DNA of 64,000 nt from Amycolatopsis endophytica (GTDB lineage Bacteria > Actinomycetota > Actinomycetes > Mycobacteriales > Pseudonocardiaceae): assembly GCF_013410405.1 (NCBI RefSeq), contig NZ_JACCFK010000002.1:1426001-1490000 (forward strand), in the 5' to 3' direction. The position numbers and the translations under genes are program-made. Shown one piece after another: positions 10,415-18,937 of this stretch. The stretch's first letter is position 1, and each line of letters opens with the position of its first letter. The notes below the pieces were generated by a model. That model saw only the letters and a list, made by a program, of their open reading frames with translations. It ran no database searches and was not told the DNA's origin.

Positions 10415-10582
10415 TTGCGTTGCCGGGCGGCGGTTCCGGAAGGGCCAACACGGCAGCGGGAACGGCCAACACGCTGACCGGAAGGGCCAACACGCCGACG
10501 GGAACGGCAAACACGGCCGTGTTTGCCGCTCCGGGCGGCGTGTTTGCCGCTCCGGGCGGCGTGTTGGCTGCTGCGGGGCGGG
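10415..10582. repeat. Intergenic 21-nt-period repeat array with central inverted palindrome
   Basis: The 525-bp gap between the alcohol dehydrogenase and the RHS gene holds no credible ORF. A core TTGCGTTGCCGGG (10415-10427) is followed by seven 21-nt units. Four (10436-10519) share GGAAnGGCcAACACG and three (10520-10582) are its inverse, TGTTTGCCGCTCCGG. The two orientations meet at a perfect 22-bp palindrome (arms GGCAAACACGG / CCGTGTTTGCC, 10506-10527) that could form a cruciform or hairpin. The 13-nt core recurs at 20813-20825 (inverted), 42554-42566 and 51191-51203. The rest of the gap (10215-10414, 10583-10640) shows nothing recognisable. Confidence 0.85.
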
Positions 10583-10640
10583 CGGGCGCGTGTTCGGCTT
10601 GCGTGCCGGGTGGCGGTGCGGGGACGGGGGCCGGAACGAC

Positions 10641-10675
10641 GGTGCCCGGCCCCCTGGAAGGGGAAGCCGGGCACC
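10641..10675 (-). terminator. Terminator of the RHS toxin operon
   Basis: Perfect 10-bp stem GGTGCCCGGC / GCCGGGCACC with an inner CCCCT...AGGGG pairing. It lies 12 bp past the stop of the RHS gene. It implies transcription ends directly after the toxin, leaving no cotranscribed immunity gene. Confidence 0.8.
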
Positions 10676-10686
10676 GAACGTCACGA

Positions 10687-13600
10687 TCAGCCGCTCATGT
10701 CCACGTCGCCGTCGTTGTCGACGCGCGGGCGCTTCGCCGGGGGTGTGTCCGGGACCGCCGTCAGCGGCGAGTCGGGGGAACCCGGACCCGCACCCGACGG
10801 GCCGGGCTGCGGGCCCTGGATCTTCTGCCACGAGTGCCACGGACCGCCCTGGTCGGGGAACCGTGGGTCGCCGCGGTCCCAGAAGGAGCGGTCCGCCCCG
10901 TTGTCCGGGCGAGGGCTGAGGTAGGGCTCCTCCGACGAGCCGCTCGCGTCCGACCGGCTGCGTTCCTCGATGCCGTGGTAGGTGCTGGTCTCCCGGTTGT
11001 GCTCGAAGTTGTCCTGGCGGGTGCTCTGCATACCGCCGTGGCTGTTCCAGTGCGTGCTGGCCGACGGCTCGTGCCCGAGCACGCCCTTGCCGTGTCCCTT
11101 GATCTCGTTCTGCGGCAGGCCGGCGTAACCGGGGTCTCCGGGCTCCTTGGTGTCGAAGCGCCGGTTCTTGTCCATCAGCCAGTCCTTGAGCTGCTTGCCC
11201 TCGATGTCCTTGCCGGTCTTCGGATCGATGGGGATCGGCGACTTCGCGGCGTCCTGCCACAGCGGGAGCATCTTGCTGTGGTCGTGGCTCGGGTTGTCAT
11301 ACCCCGCCGCGTCGCGGCGCGAGTAGAACTGCGGCTTGCCGGTCTTCTTGTCGAACTTGGGGTTGCCGTTCTTGCCGGTCTTCTGCGTGCCGTACTTCCC
11401 GCCCGGCGACATCTGCTGGTACAGGCTGCCGCCCGGCGAGTTCGCCGTCACCGGCGTCGAGGGCAGGTTCTGCGTCTGCACCGTGAGATTGGGCCGCTTC
11501 CGCTTGCCCGCCGTCGACGTGCTCTGCGTCGTCGTGTTGTTCTTCTTGCAACTGGTCGGAGCCAGCCCGAGCGGGTCCGCGAACGCGTGCGGGTTGCCCA
11601 CGTAGGCGTAGTGGTTCGGGCCCGCGTCCAGACCGAGCGGGTCCGGGCTCAGGTACCGCCCGAGCGCCGGGTCGTAGTAGCGGTGGAAGTTGTAGTGCAG
11701 CCCGGTCTCGGCGTCGAAGTACTGGCCCTGGAACCGCAACGGCGTGTCCACGGACGTCGCGGGCCGCTCGATCACCGCGCCGAACACGCTCGTGCGCGCG
11801 AACCAGGCGATCGCGCCCTGGTCGGTCACCAGCTCGGCGGGAGCACCAGAGGGATCGGTGACGACGGCGTGGAACTGCTCGTCGGCCCACTGTCCCCCGC
11901 CAAGCGGGACGCGATCCCGTTGCAGGAGCGGGCGGAACGTGCCCGGCTCGTAATCCCACACCGTGACACGCACACCATCCGAAGTGGACCTCGCCTGTTC
12001 GACGAGAAGCTGCCCGTCCCAGGTGAAGTCGACCCGCTCCAGCACCTGGACACCGTCAGCGGCGAAGTGCTCCTTGGCGGTGCGCCTGCCGAGCGGATCG
12101 TAGGAGTAGCGCCACGACGTGCCGTCCGGGACGCGCACCCCGGCGAGGCGGCCACGCGCATCCCAGAGGAACTGCCACACCTGCCCGCCACGCTCACGCA
12201 GCACGACGCGGCCCTGCGCGTCGTGGGTGTAGCGGGCCTGACCGGCCGCGGTGACAGCCGTCCCGGCGACCTCGCGGGGCCCGACGAGATCGGCATCGGC
12301 CGTGGTGGGCCAGACCGCCTCGGTCAGGTTGCCCGCGAGGTCGTAGGCGTAGCGCTCGGTCCACCGCGGCGACTGCACCCCGGTGACCCGGCCCCGGTTG
12401 TCCAGCGCGAACGCGCGGGGTCCGGTGAGCTGGTCCTGCACCGCGGTGAGCAGCCCGTCCGGCCGGTAGCTGTAGGAACGCTGCTGGCTCGGCTGCCCGC
12501 CCGGTCCCGCGACGGTCTGCGCGGCCAGCTGCCCGCCGGGCAGCCAGCTCTGCGTGATCACCGCACCGGCGGACAGTTCCCGGCGGATCTCGCGTCCGGC
12601 CAGGTCGTGGGCGAACCGCAGGCTCCGCCCGGCGGCATGCACCGCGACGGGCTGATCGCTCCCGTCGAACTCCCACACGCTTTCCGCACCCGAAGGCGTG
12701 CCCCGGCGGACGCGGCGGCCCTGGGCGTCGTAGGCGGACCGCACGGTGCGGCCGTTGATCGTCTCGGCCAGCACCCGGCCCGCGGCGTCCCGTTCGAACT
12801 CGATCCGGCTCGTACCGTCGTCGGCCGAGAGCACCCACCCCAGCGTGCTGTAGGTGTAGCGGGTGGTGACCCCGCCGGTCGTCTCCTCGGCCACGTTGCC
12901 CGCGGCATCGTACCGGCGCGTCGTGACCTGACCCGAGCCGTCGGTGCGCTCGACCATCTGGTCGGCCGCGTCGTAGGCGTAGGTGGTGGTGACGCCCGCG
13001 AAGTCCGTTTCCCGCACCAGGTTCCCGGCCGGGTCGTAGGAGTAGCGCCAGACCAGCCCCTGCTCGTTGGTGACGGCGGTCAGGCGCCGCTCGGTGTCGT
13101 AGGCGAACTCGACCCGGCTGCCGTCCGGCCGGATCTCCGCCGAGGGCAGGTCGAAGTGCGTGACCTCGGCCCGGGTGACCCCGGACACCGGATCGGTGTG
13201 GGCGCGGTTGTTGCCCTCGCCGTCGTAGATCCACTGCTCCAGCGCGCCGTCGGCATGCCGGTGCCAGGCCAGCTGCCCCTCGACGGTGTAGCCGAACCGT
13301 TCCACCGCGCCGAGCGGGTCGGTGACGGCGACGACCCGGCCGAACCGGTCGCGCTCGTAGCGCGTCACGCCGCCCTGCGGGTCCGTCACGGCCACCGGCA
13401 GTCCACCGGCGTCCGACTGGACCGTCAGCGTGTTGCCCAGCGCGTCGGTCACCGCCGCGACGTCGCCGCGCCCGTCGTGACCGTAGGTCGTGGTCGCGCC
13501 GTCGGGTTCGGTCACGCGGACGAGCTCGCCGGTCGCGTCGTACTCCCAGCGCGTGACCACACCGGGCGCCTCGGACATCGTCACCGGCAGGCCGAGAGCG

Positions 13601-15774
13601 TTGCGTTCGAAGGTCGTCACACTGCCGTCCGGTTTGGACAGCGTGATCAGGTTGCCCTCGTCGTCGTACTCACGACGGGTGGTGCGGCCGAGCGCGTCGG
13701 TGGTGCTCACCAGCCGGTCCGCGGAGTCGTAGGAGAACACCGTGGCGTGGCCGAGCGGGTCGGTCTCCCGGATCACCCTGGCGTTCTCGTTCAGGTGGTA
13801 GACGGTGACGTGGCCCAGCGAGTCGGTGGAGTAGGTGATCCGGTTCTCGGTGTCGTACTCCATCGTCCCGGCGAGGAACCCGCCGGACCCCTCGGTGCGC
13901 ACGACCCGGCCCGCGTGGTCGTAGTGGTAGCGGTACCACTCGCCGTTGCGGTCGGTCCACCCGGTGATCCGGCCCGCCGCGTCGTAGTCGTAGCGGAACG
14001 GGCGGCCGGACGCGTTGGTCACCTCCGTGAGGCGCGCACCGGTGTAGCCGTAGCGGACCAGTTCCACCTCGCTGCCGTCGGCGGCCACCGAGTGCATCGC
14101 CGTGACCAGCCCACCGTCGGACTCCACGCGGACGCGGTGGCCGGCGCTGTGCCGGATTTCGACGGGCACACCGGCGTCGTCGCGGAGGTAGGAGATCCGC
14201 CTGCCGGCGCGGTCGCTCTCCGACGTCAGCGGCAGCGCACCGGCGCCCGGCGCGAAGTACAGCAGCCGGTCGGTCTCGCGGTCCCCGAGCAGGTAACCGC
14301 CGTCGTCGGCGCGCGTGAGCTGCCGGTTCGGGCCGGCCGGGGACGCCACCCAGGTACCGGCCTCGGGGTGCGGGAAGTGCTGCAGGGTGCCGTCGGAGGC
14401 GGCGAAGCTGACGCCCTCCTCGTGCACCTCGACCCGCTGGTCCACAGTGGACACCCAGGCGGTGCCCAGCGCGCGGCCGGCGCGGAAGGAGGAGAAGTGC
14501 GAGCGCTGGAACACCAGTGGCAGCGCGCCGAGGAACTCGAAATCGGTCTCGGTCATGATCATCTGACCGGTCGCGACGTCGATCGGGTCCTTGCAGTCGA
14601 CGACGTCGTCGAGCGAGCGCGGGTTCGAGCCCTGGTCCTTCAGGGGCGGCGGTTCCTCGACCTTCGGCACCTTCGGCGCGGCGCCACCCGCCGACGACGC
14701 GTTCGTGGTGTCGTTCAGCTTCGGCGGCGGCGCCACCGCGGGCGTGTCGGCCGGGGGCGGCGGCTTCGGGGGGTTCGCCGGAGGGTCGGCGTCCAGCTTG
14801 GGCGGTGGCGCGACCTTGTCGACGTCCGGTGTGGACGATGCGCGAGTGGTGTCGCCGGGGGTGTCGTTGAGCTTCGGCGGCGGCGCGACCTGGTCGGAGT
14901 CCTTCGGCGGGTCCTTCGGCTTGGTGTCCGGGATGTCGCCGCCGCCCTTGCCCTCCATCGGGTCCACGCTCTTCGGCCCGGCGGGCAGGTCGTTCTGCTT
15001 CTTCGGCGTCGGCGGCTTGTCGGCCTTGATCTTGTTGAGCTTGCCCGCGGTGTCGGTGAAGATGCCACCGGCCTTCTTCAACAGCTCCGACAGGGCCTTG
15101 AGCGCGTGGGTCAGCTTCCCGGTGACGTCGGCGATCTTGGCCGCGGTCTTGGCGACCTCGCTGATCACCTGCGGCACGACCCACGCCAGCGCGATGCCGA
15201 GCGTCGCGATCACCTGCAGCGCCCACGAGATCATGTGGCCGACGACCTCGGCGATGATGTCGCGCACCAGGGTCCGCACCGCGGCCACGACCGTGCCCGC
15301 GGTCTCGATACCGCTGGCGGTGCCGCTGCTGGCCTCCTTCGCCGCGGCCAGCAGGTCACCCACGTCCTTGGCCTGCTGCCGGTAGGTGTCGGCGGACGGG
15401 CCGGTCCAGCCGGTCAGGTCCGCGGTGACCTGGTTGGTCAGGTCGACCCCGACCTCGCCCAGCTCGTTCGCGATGTTCTTCCAGGTCTCCGAATGCGCCT
15501 TGACCGCATCCGGGTTGCCTGCCAGCGCGTCGAGGGCGTCCTTGAGCGGGCCGATGTGCTCGATCAGCCAGCCCACGCCCGCGGCGAAGATCGAGCCGAA
15601 CGGGTCGAGCACGAAACCGAGCGCGTCCAGGCCCGCCGCGGCCGCCCCGAGCGCGCCCGAGGCCCAGTCGCCGCTTTCGATGGCCTTGCGGAGATCCTGC
15701 GCGCCCTCCAGCAGGGAGATGCCCGAGATCGCGGTGGTGGAACTTTCTTCCTGGGCGACGAGGGGGTTCACCAC
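10687..15774 (-). CDS. RHS/YD-repeat polymorphic toxin with WXG-like N-terminus (type VII secretion substrate)
   Basis: 1695 residues. Residues 1-250 are helical with a WXG signature (GWTG, W123-x-G125), typical of ESX-secreted LXG/WXG toxins. Residues 255-385 are a Pro/Asp/Lys linker with VAPPPKL repeated three times. A DUF6531 domain begins near 396 (DPIDVATGQM), followed by roughly 40 RHS/YD repeats (YDAAGRITGWTD, YDPLGRRT) and the core-closing LGRYLSPDPLGLDAG...PLGL near 1380-1404. The variable tail (about 1405-1695) is Lys-, His- and Asn-rich and lower in GC. It includes SHDHSKMLPLWQDA, KGHGKGVLGHEPSASTHWNS and NFEHNRETSTYHG, suggesting an HNH/EndoVII-type nuclease (GH-E-like), which is inference only. 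It ends with a KRPR motif and an acidic tail. It overlaps the upstream YbaB-like gene by 7 bp and is followed at once by a terminator, with no immunity gene. Confidence 0.9.
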   Translation of the reverse strand: MVNPLVAQEESSTTAISGISLLEGAQDLRKAIESGDWASGALGAAAAGLDALGFVLDPFGSIFAAGVGWLIEHIGPLKDALDALAGNPDAVKAHSETWKNIANELGEVGVDLTNQVTADLTGWTGPSADTYRQQAKDVGDLLAAAKEASSGTASGIETAGTVVAAVRTLVRDIIAEVVGHMISWALQVIATLGIALAWVVPQVISEVAKTAAKIADVTGKLTHALKALSELLKKAGGIFTDTAGKLNKIKADKPPTPKKQNDLPAGPKSVDPMEGKGGGDIPDTKPKDPPKDSDQVAPPPKLNDTPGDTTRASSTPDVDKVAPPPKLDADPPANPPKPPPPADTPAVAPPPKLNDTTNASSAGGAAPKVPKVEEPPPLKDQGSNPRSLDDVVDCKDPIDVATGQMIMTETDFEFLGALPLVFQRSHFSSFRAGRALGTAWVSTVDQRVEVHEEGVSFAASDGTLQHFPHPEAGTWVASPAGPNRQLTRADDGGYLLGDRETDRLLYFAPGAGALPLTSESDRAGRRISYLRDDAGVPVEIRHSAGHRVRVESDGGLVTAMHSVAADGSEVELVRYGYTGARLTEVTNASGRPFRYDYDAAGRITGWTDRNGEWYRYHYDHAGRVVRTEGSGGFLAGTMEYDTENRITYSTDSLGHVTVYHLNENARVIRETDPLGHATVFSYDSADRLVSTTDALGRTTRREYDDEGNLITLSKPDGSVTTFERNALGLPVTMSEAPGVVTRWEYDATGELVRVTEPDGATTTYGHDGRGDVAAVTDALGNTLTVQSDAGGLPVAVTDPQGGVTRYERDRFGRVVAVTDPLGAVERFGYTVEGQLAWHRHADGALEQWIYDGEGNNRAHTDPVSGVTRAEVTHFDLPSAEIRPDGSRVEFAYDTERRLTAVTNEQGLVWRYSYDPAGNLVRETDFAGVTTTYAYDAADQMVERTDGSGQVTTRRYDAAGNVAEETTGGVTTRYTYSTLGWVLSADDGTSRIEFERDAAGRVLAETINGRTVRSAYDAQGRRVRRGTPSGAESVWEFDGSDQPVAVHAAGRSLRFAHDLAGREIRRELSAGAVITQSWLPGGQLAAQTVAGPGGQPSQQRSYSYRPDGLLTAVQDQLTGPRAFALDNRGRVTGVQSPRWTERYAYDLAGNLTEAVWPTTADADLVGPREVAGTAVTAAGQARYTHDAQGRVVLRERGGQVWQFLWDARGRLAGVRVPDGTSWRYSYDPLGRRTAKEHFAADGVQVLERVDFTWDGQLLVEQARSTSDGVRVTVWDYEPGTFRPLLQRDRVPLGGGQWADEQFHAVVTDPSGAPAELVTDQGAIAWFARTSVFGAVIERPATSVDTPLRFQGQYFDAETGLHYNFHRYYDPALGRYLSPDPLGLDAGPNHYAYVGNPHAFADPLGLAPTSCKKNNTTTQSTSTAGKRKRPNLTVQTQNLPSTPVTANSPGGSLYQQMSPGGKYGTQKTGKNGNPKFDKKTGKPQFYSRRDAAGYDNPSHDHSKMLPLWQDAAKSPIPIDPKTGKDIEGKQLKDWLMDKNRRFDTKEPGDPGYAGLPQNEIKGHGKGVLGHEPSASTHWNSHGGMQSTRQDNFEHNRETSTYHGIEERSRSDASGSSEEPYLSPRPDNGADRSFWDRGDPRFPDQGGPWHSWQKIQGPQPGPSGAGPGSPDSPLTAVPDTPPAKRPRVDNDGDVDMSG

Positions 15775-16283
15775 GGGTTGTTCTCCTCATCGTCGTCCGC
15801 GGGACGCGCGGGCGGCTGCTGCTCACCCGGGGTCTGTCCGGTCTCCCCGGTCGCCTCGTCCTCGTCCTCGTCCTCGTCCTCGGCGTCCGGATCGGGGAAG
15901 CGGCTGCGCAGGTTGTCGACCAGCAGCGACCGGGTCTGCGGGTCCTCGTCGCCGACCTCCTCGGTCATCACCTGCGCCACCTGCGACGCGATCCCGGCCT
16001 GCGCACGCCGCATGGTGCCGAGGATCTGCGCGGACAGCTCGTCCAGCGGCATGGTGCGCGCCCGGCCGGACAGGCCCAGATCGGTCACGCTGCCGTCGGC
16101 GCGCACCGTGACCCGCACCGAACCGTCGGTGTTGGCCGAGGTCAGCCGGATCTCCTCGGTGCGCGCCTGCGCGGCGCGGTAGCGCTCCGCCTTCTGCGCC
16201 AATCCCTGTGCCCACGCGTCCACGCGCGCGGCTGCCTCGTCCGGGTCACGCATCAGATCACCCAGACCGTTCGCCGAGGTCAC
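15768..16283 (-). CDS. YbaB/EbfC-family protein of ESX-type loci
   Basis: 171 residues. The central region (TSANTDGSVRVTVRADGSVTDLGLSGRARTMPLDELSAQILGTMRRAQ) is the YbaB/EbfC fold, a small nucleoid-associated DNA-binding family. Divergent copies accompany ESX/WXG genes in actinomycetes. The C-terminal 45 residues are a long acidic stretch (DAEDEDEDEDEA) ending in NPW, presumably disordered. It overlaps its neighbours by 4 bp (upstream) and 7 bp (downstream), so it is translationally coupled to the toxin. A chaperone or partner role for the RHS protein is plausible but unproven. Confidence 0.75.
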   Translation of the reverse strand: MTSANGLGDLMRDPDEAAARVDAWAQGLAQKAERYRAAQARTEEIRLTSANTDGSVRVTVRADGSVTDLGLSGRARTMPLDELSAQILGTMRRAQAGIASQVAQVMTEEVGDEDPQTRSLLVDNLRSRFPDPDAEDEDEDEDEATGETGQTPGEQQPPARPADDDEENNPW

Positions 16284-16627
16284 TGGACCACCCCGCCGAC
16301 CCGCGGGGTCACCGTGGTGGCCTCGCGCAGCTGCCGCTGGAACGGCTCGGCGTTGGTCTGGTCCTGCTCCTCGTAACTGGTGGCCGCGGTGCGGACGTTG
16401 TCCGCCGTGATCTGCACACCCTCGACCGCCGCCTTGAGAGCCGCGACCGCGTCGTCCTGCGTCGTCGCGTTCACGATCGGGGGCAGGAAGGCACAGAGCA
16501 GGCCGTAGGCGGAATCGTCCATCGCCACGGTGTTGGCGGCGTCGACGGCGGTGTTGAGCCGGTCCGTCAGGCCGTCCAGGTGGCTGGCGTGGGTGCGTAG
16601 TTCGTCGGGATCGACTTCATAGGACAT
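16280..16627 (-). CDS. EspC-like ESX secretion-associated protein
   Basis: 115 residues. MSYEVDPDELRTHASHLDGLTDRLNTAVDAAN is the classic opening of the EspC-like (T7SS_ESX_EspC) helical-hairpin family, and YEEQDQTNAEPF lies near the C-terminus. Such proteins are small type VII secretion substrates or co-secreted partners. The gene overlaps the next by 4 bp (GTGA/ATGA type) and follows the large PPE-like gene by 6 bp, so all are one transcript. Confidence 0.82.
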   Translation of the reverse strand: MSYEVDPDELRTHASHLDGLTDRLNTAVDAANTVAMDDSAYGLLCAFLPPIVNATTQDDAVAALKAAVEGVQITADNVRTAATSYEEQDQTNAEPFQRQLREATTVTPRVGGVVQ

Positions 16628-16633
16628 ACGGGG

Positions 16634-18478
16634 CTACTTCTTCTCTTCCTTCTTGTTCTTCTTCCAGTCGCCGATGACCGGCGGGGCGACGACGTCGGCG
16701 CCCTCGAACAGCTCGGGCTCGCCCTCGATGTAGTCCGCGACCCGGTGCTCCTTGTCCTCCGCGCCCTGCCCCTTGGCGCCGTGCGCGCCGCCCATCCCGG
16801 CGGCGGGCATGCCGGCGCGGCCGGCCGCACCCGCGGCACCCGCGGCACCCGTGGCACCGCGGCCCGCGGCGGCCTCCTCCGCGGCCAGCGCCGCGGCACC
16901 GGAACTGGCACCGCCGGACAGCCTGCCCGCGTTGGTGCCACCCGCGCCGCCGAGCCCGCCGCCACCGGCACCACCGCCGAAGCTCTTGAGGGCCGGGGCA
17001 CCAGCGCCGCCGCCGCCCGCGCCGCCGAGCCCCTTGGCGCCGGTCGTGCTCCCGCCGCCGAGCGGGGTGCCGCTGCCGGTCACCGAGTCCAGCCCGGTCA
17101 ACGGATTGCCACTGACGGCCGGGCCGCCGAGGCGGCTGGCGATGCTGTCGCCGTTGACGCCGCCCCCGTAGCCGATGGTCGGGATGCGGGTGGACGAGCC
17201 GCCGGACGAGCTGGGGTCGACGGCCGAGGACGCCACCGTGCTGTCCGGGATGTCGAGATCCGGTACGGAACTGTGGTCCTGCAGCGTGCCGCCGCCGAAG
17301 GTGGTCGGCGAGCCCGCCGGGTAGTCCGGGGTGGACAGCCCGGGAACCTGGCTGCCGACCGTGCCGTAGTCGCCGGAACCGGTGTCCGCGCCGTAGGTGT
17401 TGAGCGCCGGCGTGTTCGCCCCGGCACCGCTGCCCGCCGTGTCCAGACCGGGCACCTCGCCCTGCGGCAGTGACGGGCTGTCCAGGTTGGCGGCCAGGGC
17501 GGAGTTGACGTCCCCGGTACCCACCGGGGTCCCTTGCGCGGCCGGGGTCGCGACCGAGCGCAGGTTCGCGGCCTGCTGCGCACCGGCCGCGGTGTCCGGG
17601 ATGCCCGCCTCCGACCGCATCGCCTGCGCCTTGGACAGCGTCGCGGTCTGGGCCCGCGTGCCGCCGAGCTTGGGCGGCGCGGTGAAGGCCGGCGTGAGCG
17701 TGGCCCCGGCGACGGTCTCGTCGTACTGGGTCATGATCCGGGCGGCCTGCTGGCGCGCGACCTCGGACTGCTGCATGGCCTGCTGGTCGAGCTGCGCCTG
17801 CTGCGCGTAGACGACCGGATCGGTGATGGTCTGCAGGTGGGCGTTGGCGGCCTGAACGTCGAAGTTGACCGGCGGGTTGGCCGCCATCTGCTTCTGCGTC
17901 TCGTTCAGCGCCTGCGAGTGGATTTCCTGCTGGCGGCCGGTGAGCGTGGCGCCCTTGGCGGTGTTGCCCAGCCACTGGCCGACGTCGGCGAGGTGTTTGC
18001 GGGCGGCGTCACCACCGTCGCCCTGCCAGTCGGCGACGCTGGCGTTGATGGCGTCGGCCAGGTTCTGCTGGTGCTCGGTGAGGTCCTTGCCCAGCCGCAC
18101 CCACTCCTCCGAGGTCACCGCGATCGCGGCCGAATCCGCGTTGTCGTTGATGACCTGCAGCATCTGCGCGTGGCTGGCGTTGTCCCAGACCGAACTGGGC
18201 GCGGTGCCGTTGTCGCGGATCTCCACGCCGTCGTCGACCTGGTCGCGGATCTGCACGATCCGCTGCTCGTACCGGCGCTGGATGGTCTCGTCGCGGAAGA
18301 GCGGGGTGACCACGTCACCCAGCCAGCCCTTCGCGATCTCGTCGTCGACCTGGCGGGTGACCTCGGCGCGGATCTCGTCGCCCGAGGTGGTGTCGTGGCC
18401 GATGGGGCCGATGTAGTAGGGCGAGTTCGGGTCCGCGGTGACGTCCTCGATGCCGCCGCCGACGTCGGACAGCTCCAC
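16634..18478 (-). CDS. PPE/WXG-like ESX substrate with Gly/Ala-rich C-terminal half
   Basis: 614 residues. Residues 1-260 are mostly helical and contain a WxG turn (VADWQGDGGDAARKHLADVGQWLGN), resembling the PPE-like helical domain of actinobacterial ESX substrates. The middle is low-complexity (APPKLGGT, PDTAAGAQQAANLRS). The last 200 residues are extremely Gly/Ala/Ser-rich (GAGGGGAGAPALKSFGGGAGG, AGAAGAAGAAGRAG), ending in a charged DWKKNKKEEKK tail. Lys-rich tails after Gly/Ala-rich stretches recur in such substrates. It sits second to the hypothetical protein in the operon and just upstream of the EspC-like gene. The function is likely structural or as a toxin-delivery partner. Confidence 0.75.
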   Translation of the reverse strand: MELSDVGGGIEDVTADPNSPYYIGPIGHDTTSGDEIRAEVTRQVDDEIAKGWLGDVVTPLFRDETIQRRYEQRIVQIRDQVDDGVEIRDNGTAPSSVWDNASHAQMLQVINDNADSAAIAVTSEEWVRLGKDLTEHQQNLADAINASVADWQGDGGDAARKHLADVGQWLGNTAKGATLTGRQQEIHSQALNETQKQMAANPPVNFDVQAANAHLQTITDPVVYAQQAQLDQQAMQQSEVARQQAARIMTQYDETVAGATLTPAFTAPPKLGGTRAQTATLSKAQAMRSEAGIPDTAAGAQQAANLRSVATPAAQGTPVGTGDVNSALAANLDSPSLPQGEVPGLDTAGSGAGANTPALNTYGADTGSGDYGTVGSQVPGLSTPDYPAGSPTTFGGGTLQDHSSVPDLDIPDSTVASSAVDPSSSGGSSTRIPTIGYGGGVNGDSIASRLGGPAVSGNPLTGLDSVTGSGTPLGGGSTTGAKGLGGAGGGGAGAPALKSFGGGAGGGGLGGAGGTNAGRLSGGASSGAAALAAEEAAAGRGATGAAGAAGAAGRAGMPAAGMGGAHGAKGQGAEDKEHRVADYIEGEPELFEGADVVAPPVIGDWKKNKKEEKK

Positions 18479-18506
18479 GATCGTTCTCCTCCGGGTCGTG
18501 CTCGGT

Positions 18507-18917
18507 TCAGGCCTGGTCGGCGCGCAGCCGGCTCAGCGCCGTGCCGGTGTCGCCGTCCTGGGACTCGTAGTTCTTCTGCGCCAGCCGGATCGCCTCGATG
18601 TAGGTGGGCAGCTCCGCCTTGGCCTGCTGGAGCTGCGTGAGCAGGCCGCGGTCGTCGCTCGCGGTCTTCACCATCACGTCGGAGACCCAGGTGGCGGTGG
18701 CTCCGCTGCTCATTGGCGGTGCGTCGCCGAACGCCTGCAGCGTGGACCAGCGCTCCTCGAGCGCGTCCACCATGCCCTGCAGGGCCTGGATCATCTTCTC
18801 GCCGGTCTGCTCGTCGACGGCGAACCCGCCCTCGGTGGCCATCTTCTTCAGCGCGACGGCGTGCACCGCCCGCATCATGCTGACCGCCTCCACTGGCTTC
18901 TGCGCGTCCTCGCTCAT
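18507..18917 (-). CDS. Small helical protein of the ESX/RHS operon, unknown function
   Basis: 136 residues (MSEDAQKPVEAVSMMRAVHAVALKKM). Predominantly amphipathic helix with no Cys and no signal peptide. The spacing of hydrophobics and a W-S-T-L turn near residue 57 suggest a helical-hairpin fold like other WXG-superfamily ESX proteins, but no exact family was recognised. It is flanked by the EspG-like gene (20 bp upstream) and the PPE-like gene (28 bp downstream) on the same strand. A secreted partner or assembly factor is the likeliest role. Confidence 0.7.
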   Translation of the reverse strand: MSEDAQKPVEAVSMMRAVHAVALKKMATEGGFAVDEQTGEKMIQALQGMVDALEERWSTLQAFGDAPPMSSGATATWVSDVMVKTASDDRGLLTQLQQAKAELPTYIEAIRLAQKNYESQDGDTGTALSRLRADQA

Positions 18918-18937
18918 CCCTGTTGCCTCCCCGAATC

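Noticed and set aside
10436..10582. Possible CRISPR array
   Set aside because: Units are contiguous 21-nt copies without spacers, invert midway, and no cas genes are nearby.
10222..10674. Small ORF downstream of the RHS gene as an immunity gene
   Set aside because: It is translated from the 21-nt repeat array and low-complexity DNA, and lies beyond the terminator.
10378..16182. Open frame of 1934 codons on the plus strand
   Set aside because: It is the antisense shadow of the RHS gene. Composition is Arg/Gly/Val/His-rich with no domain, and the minus-strand frames carry clear families.
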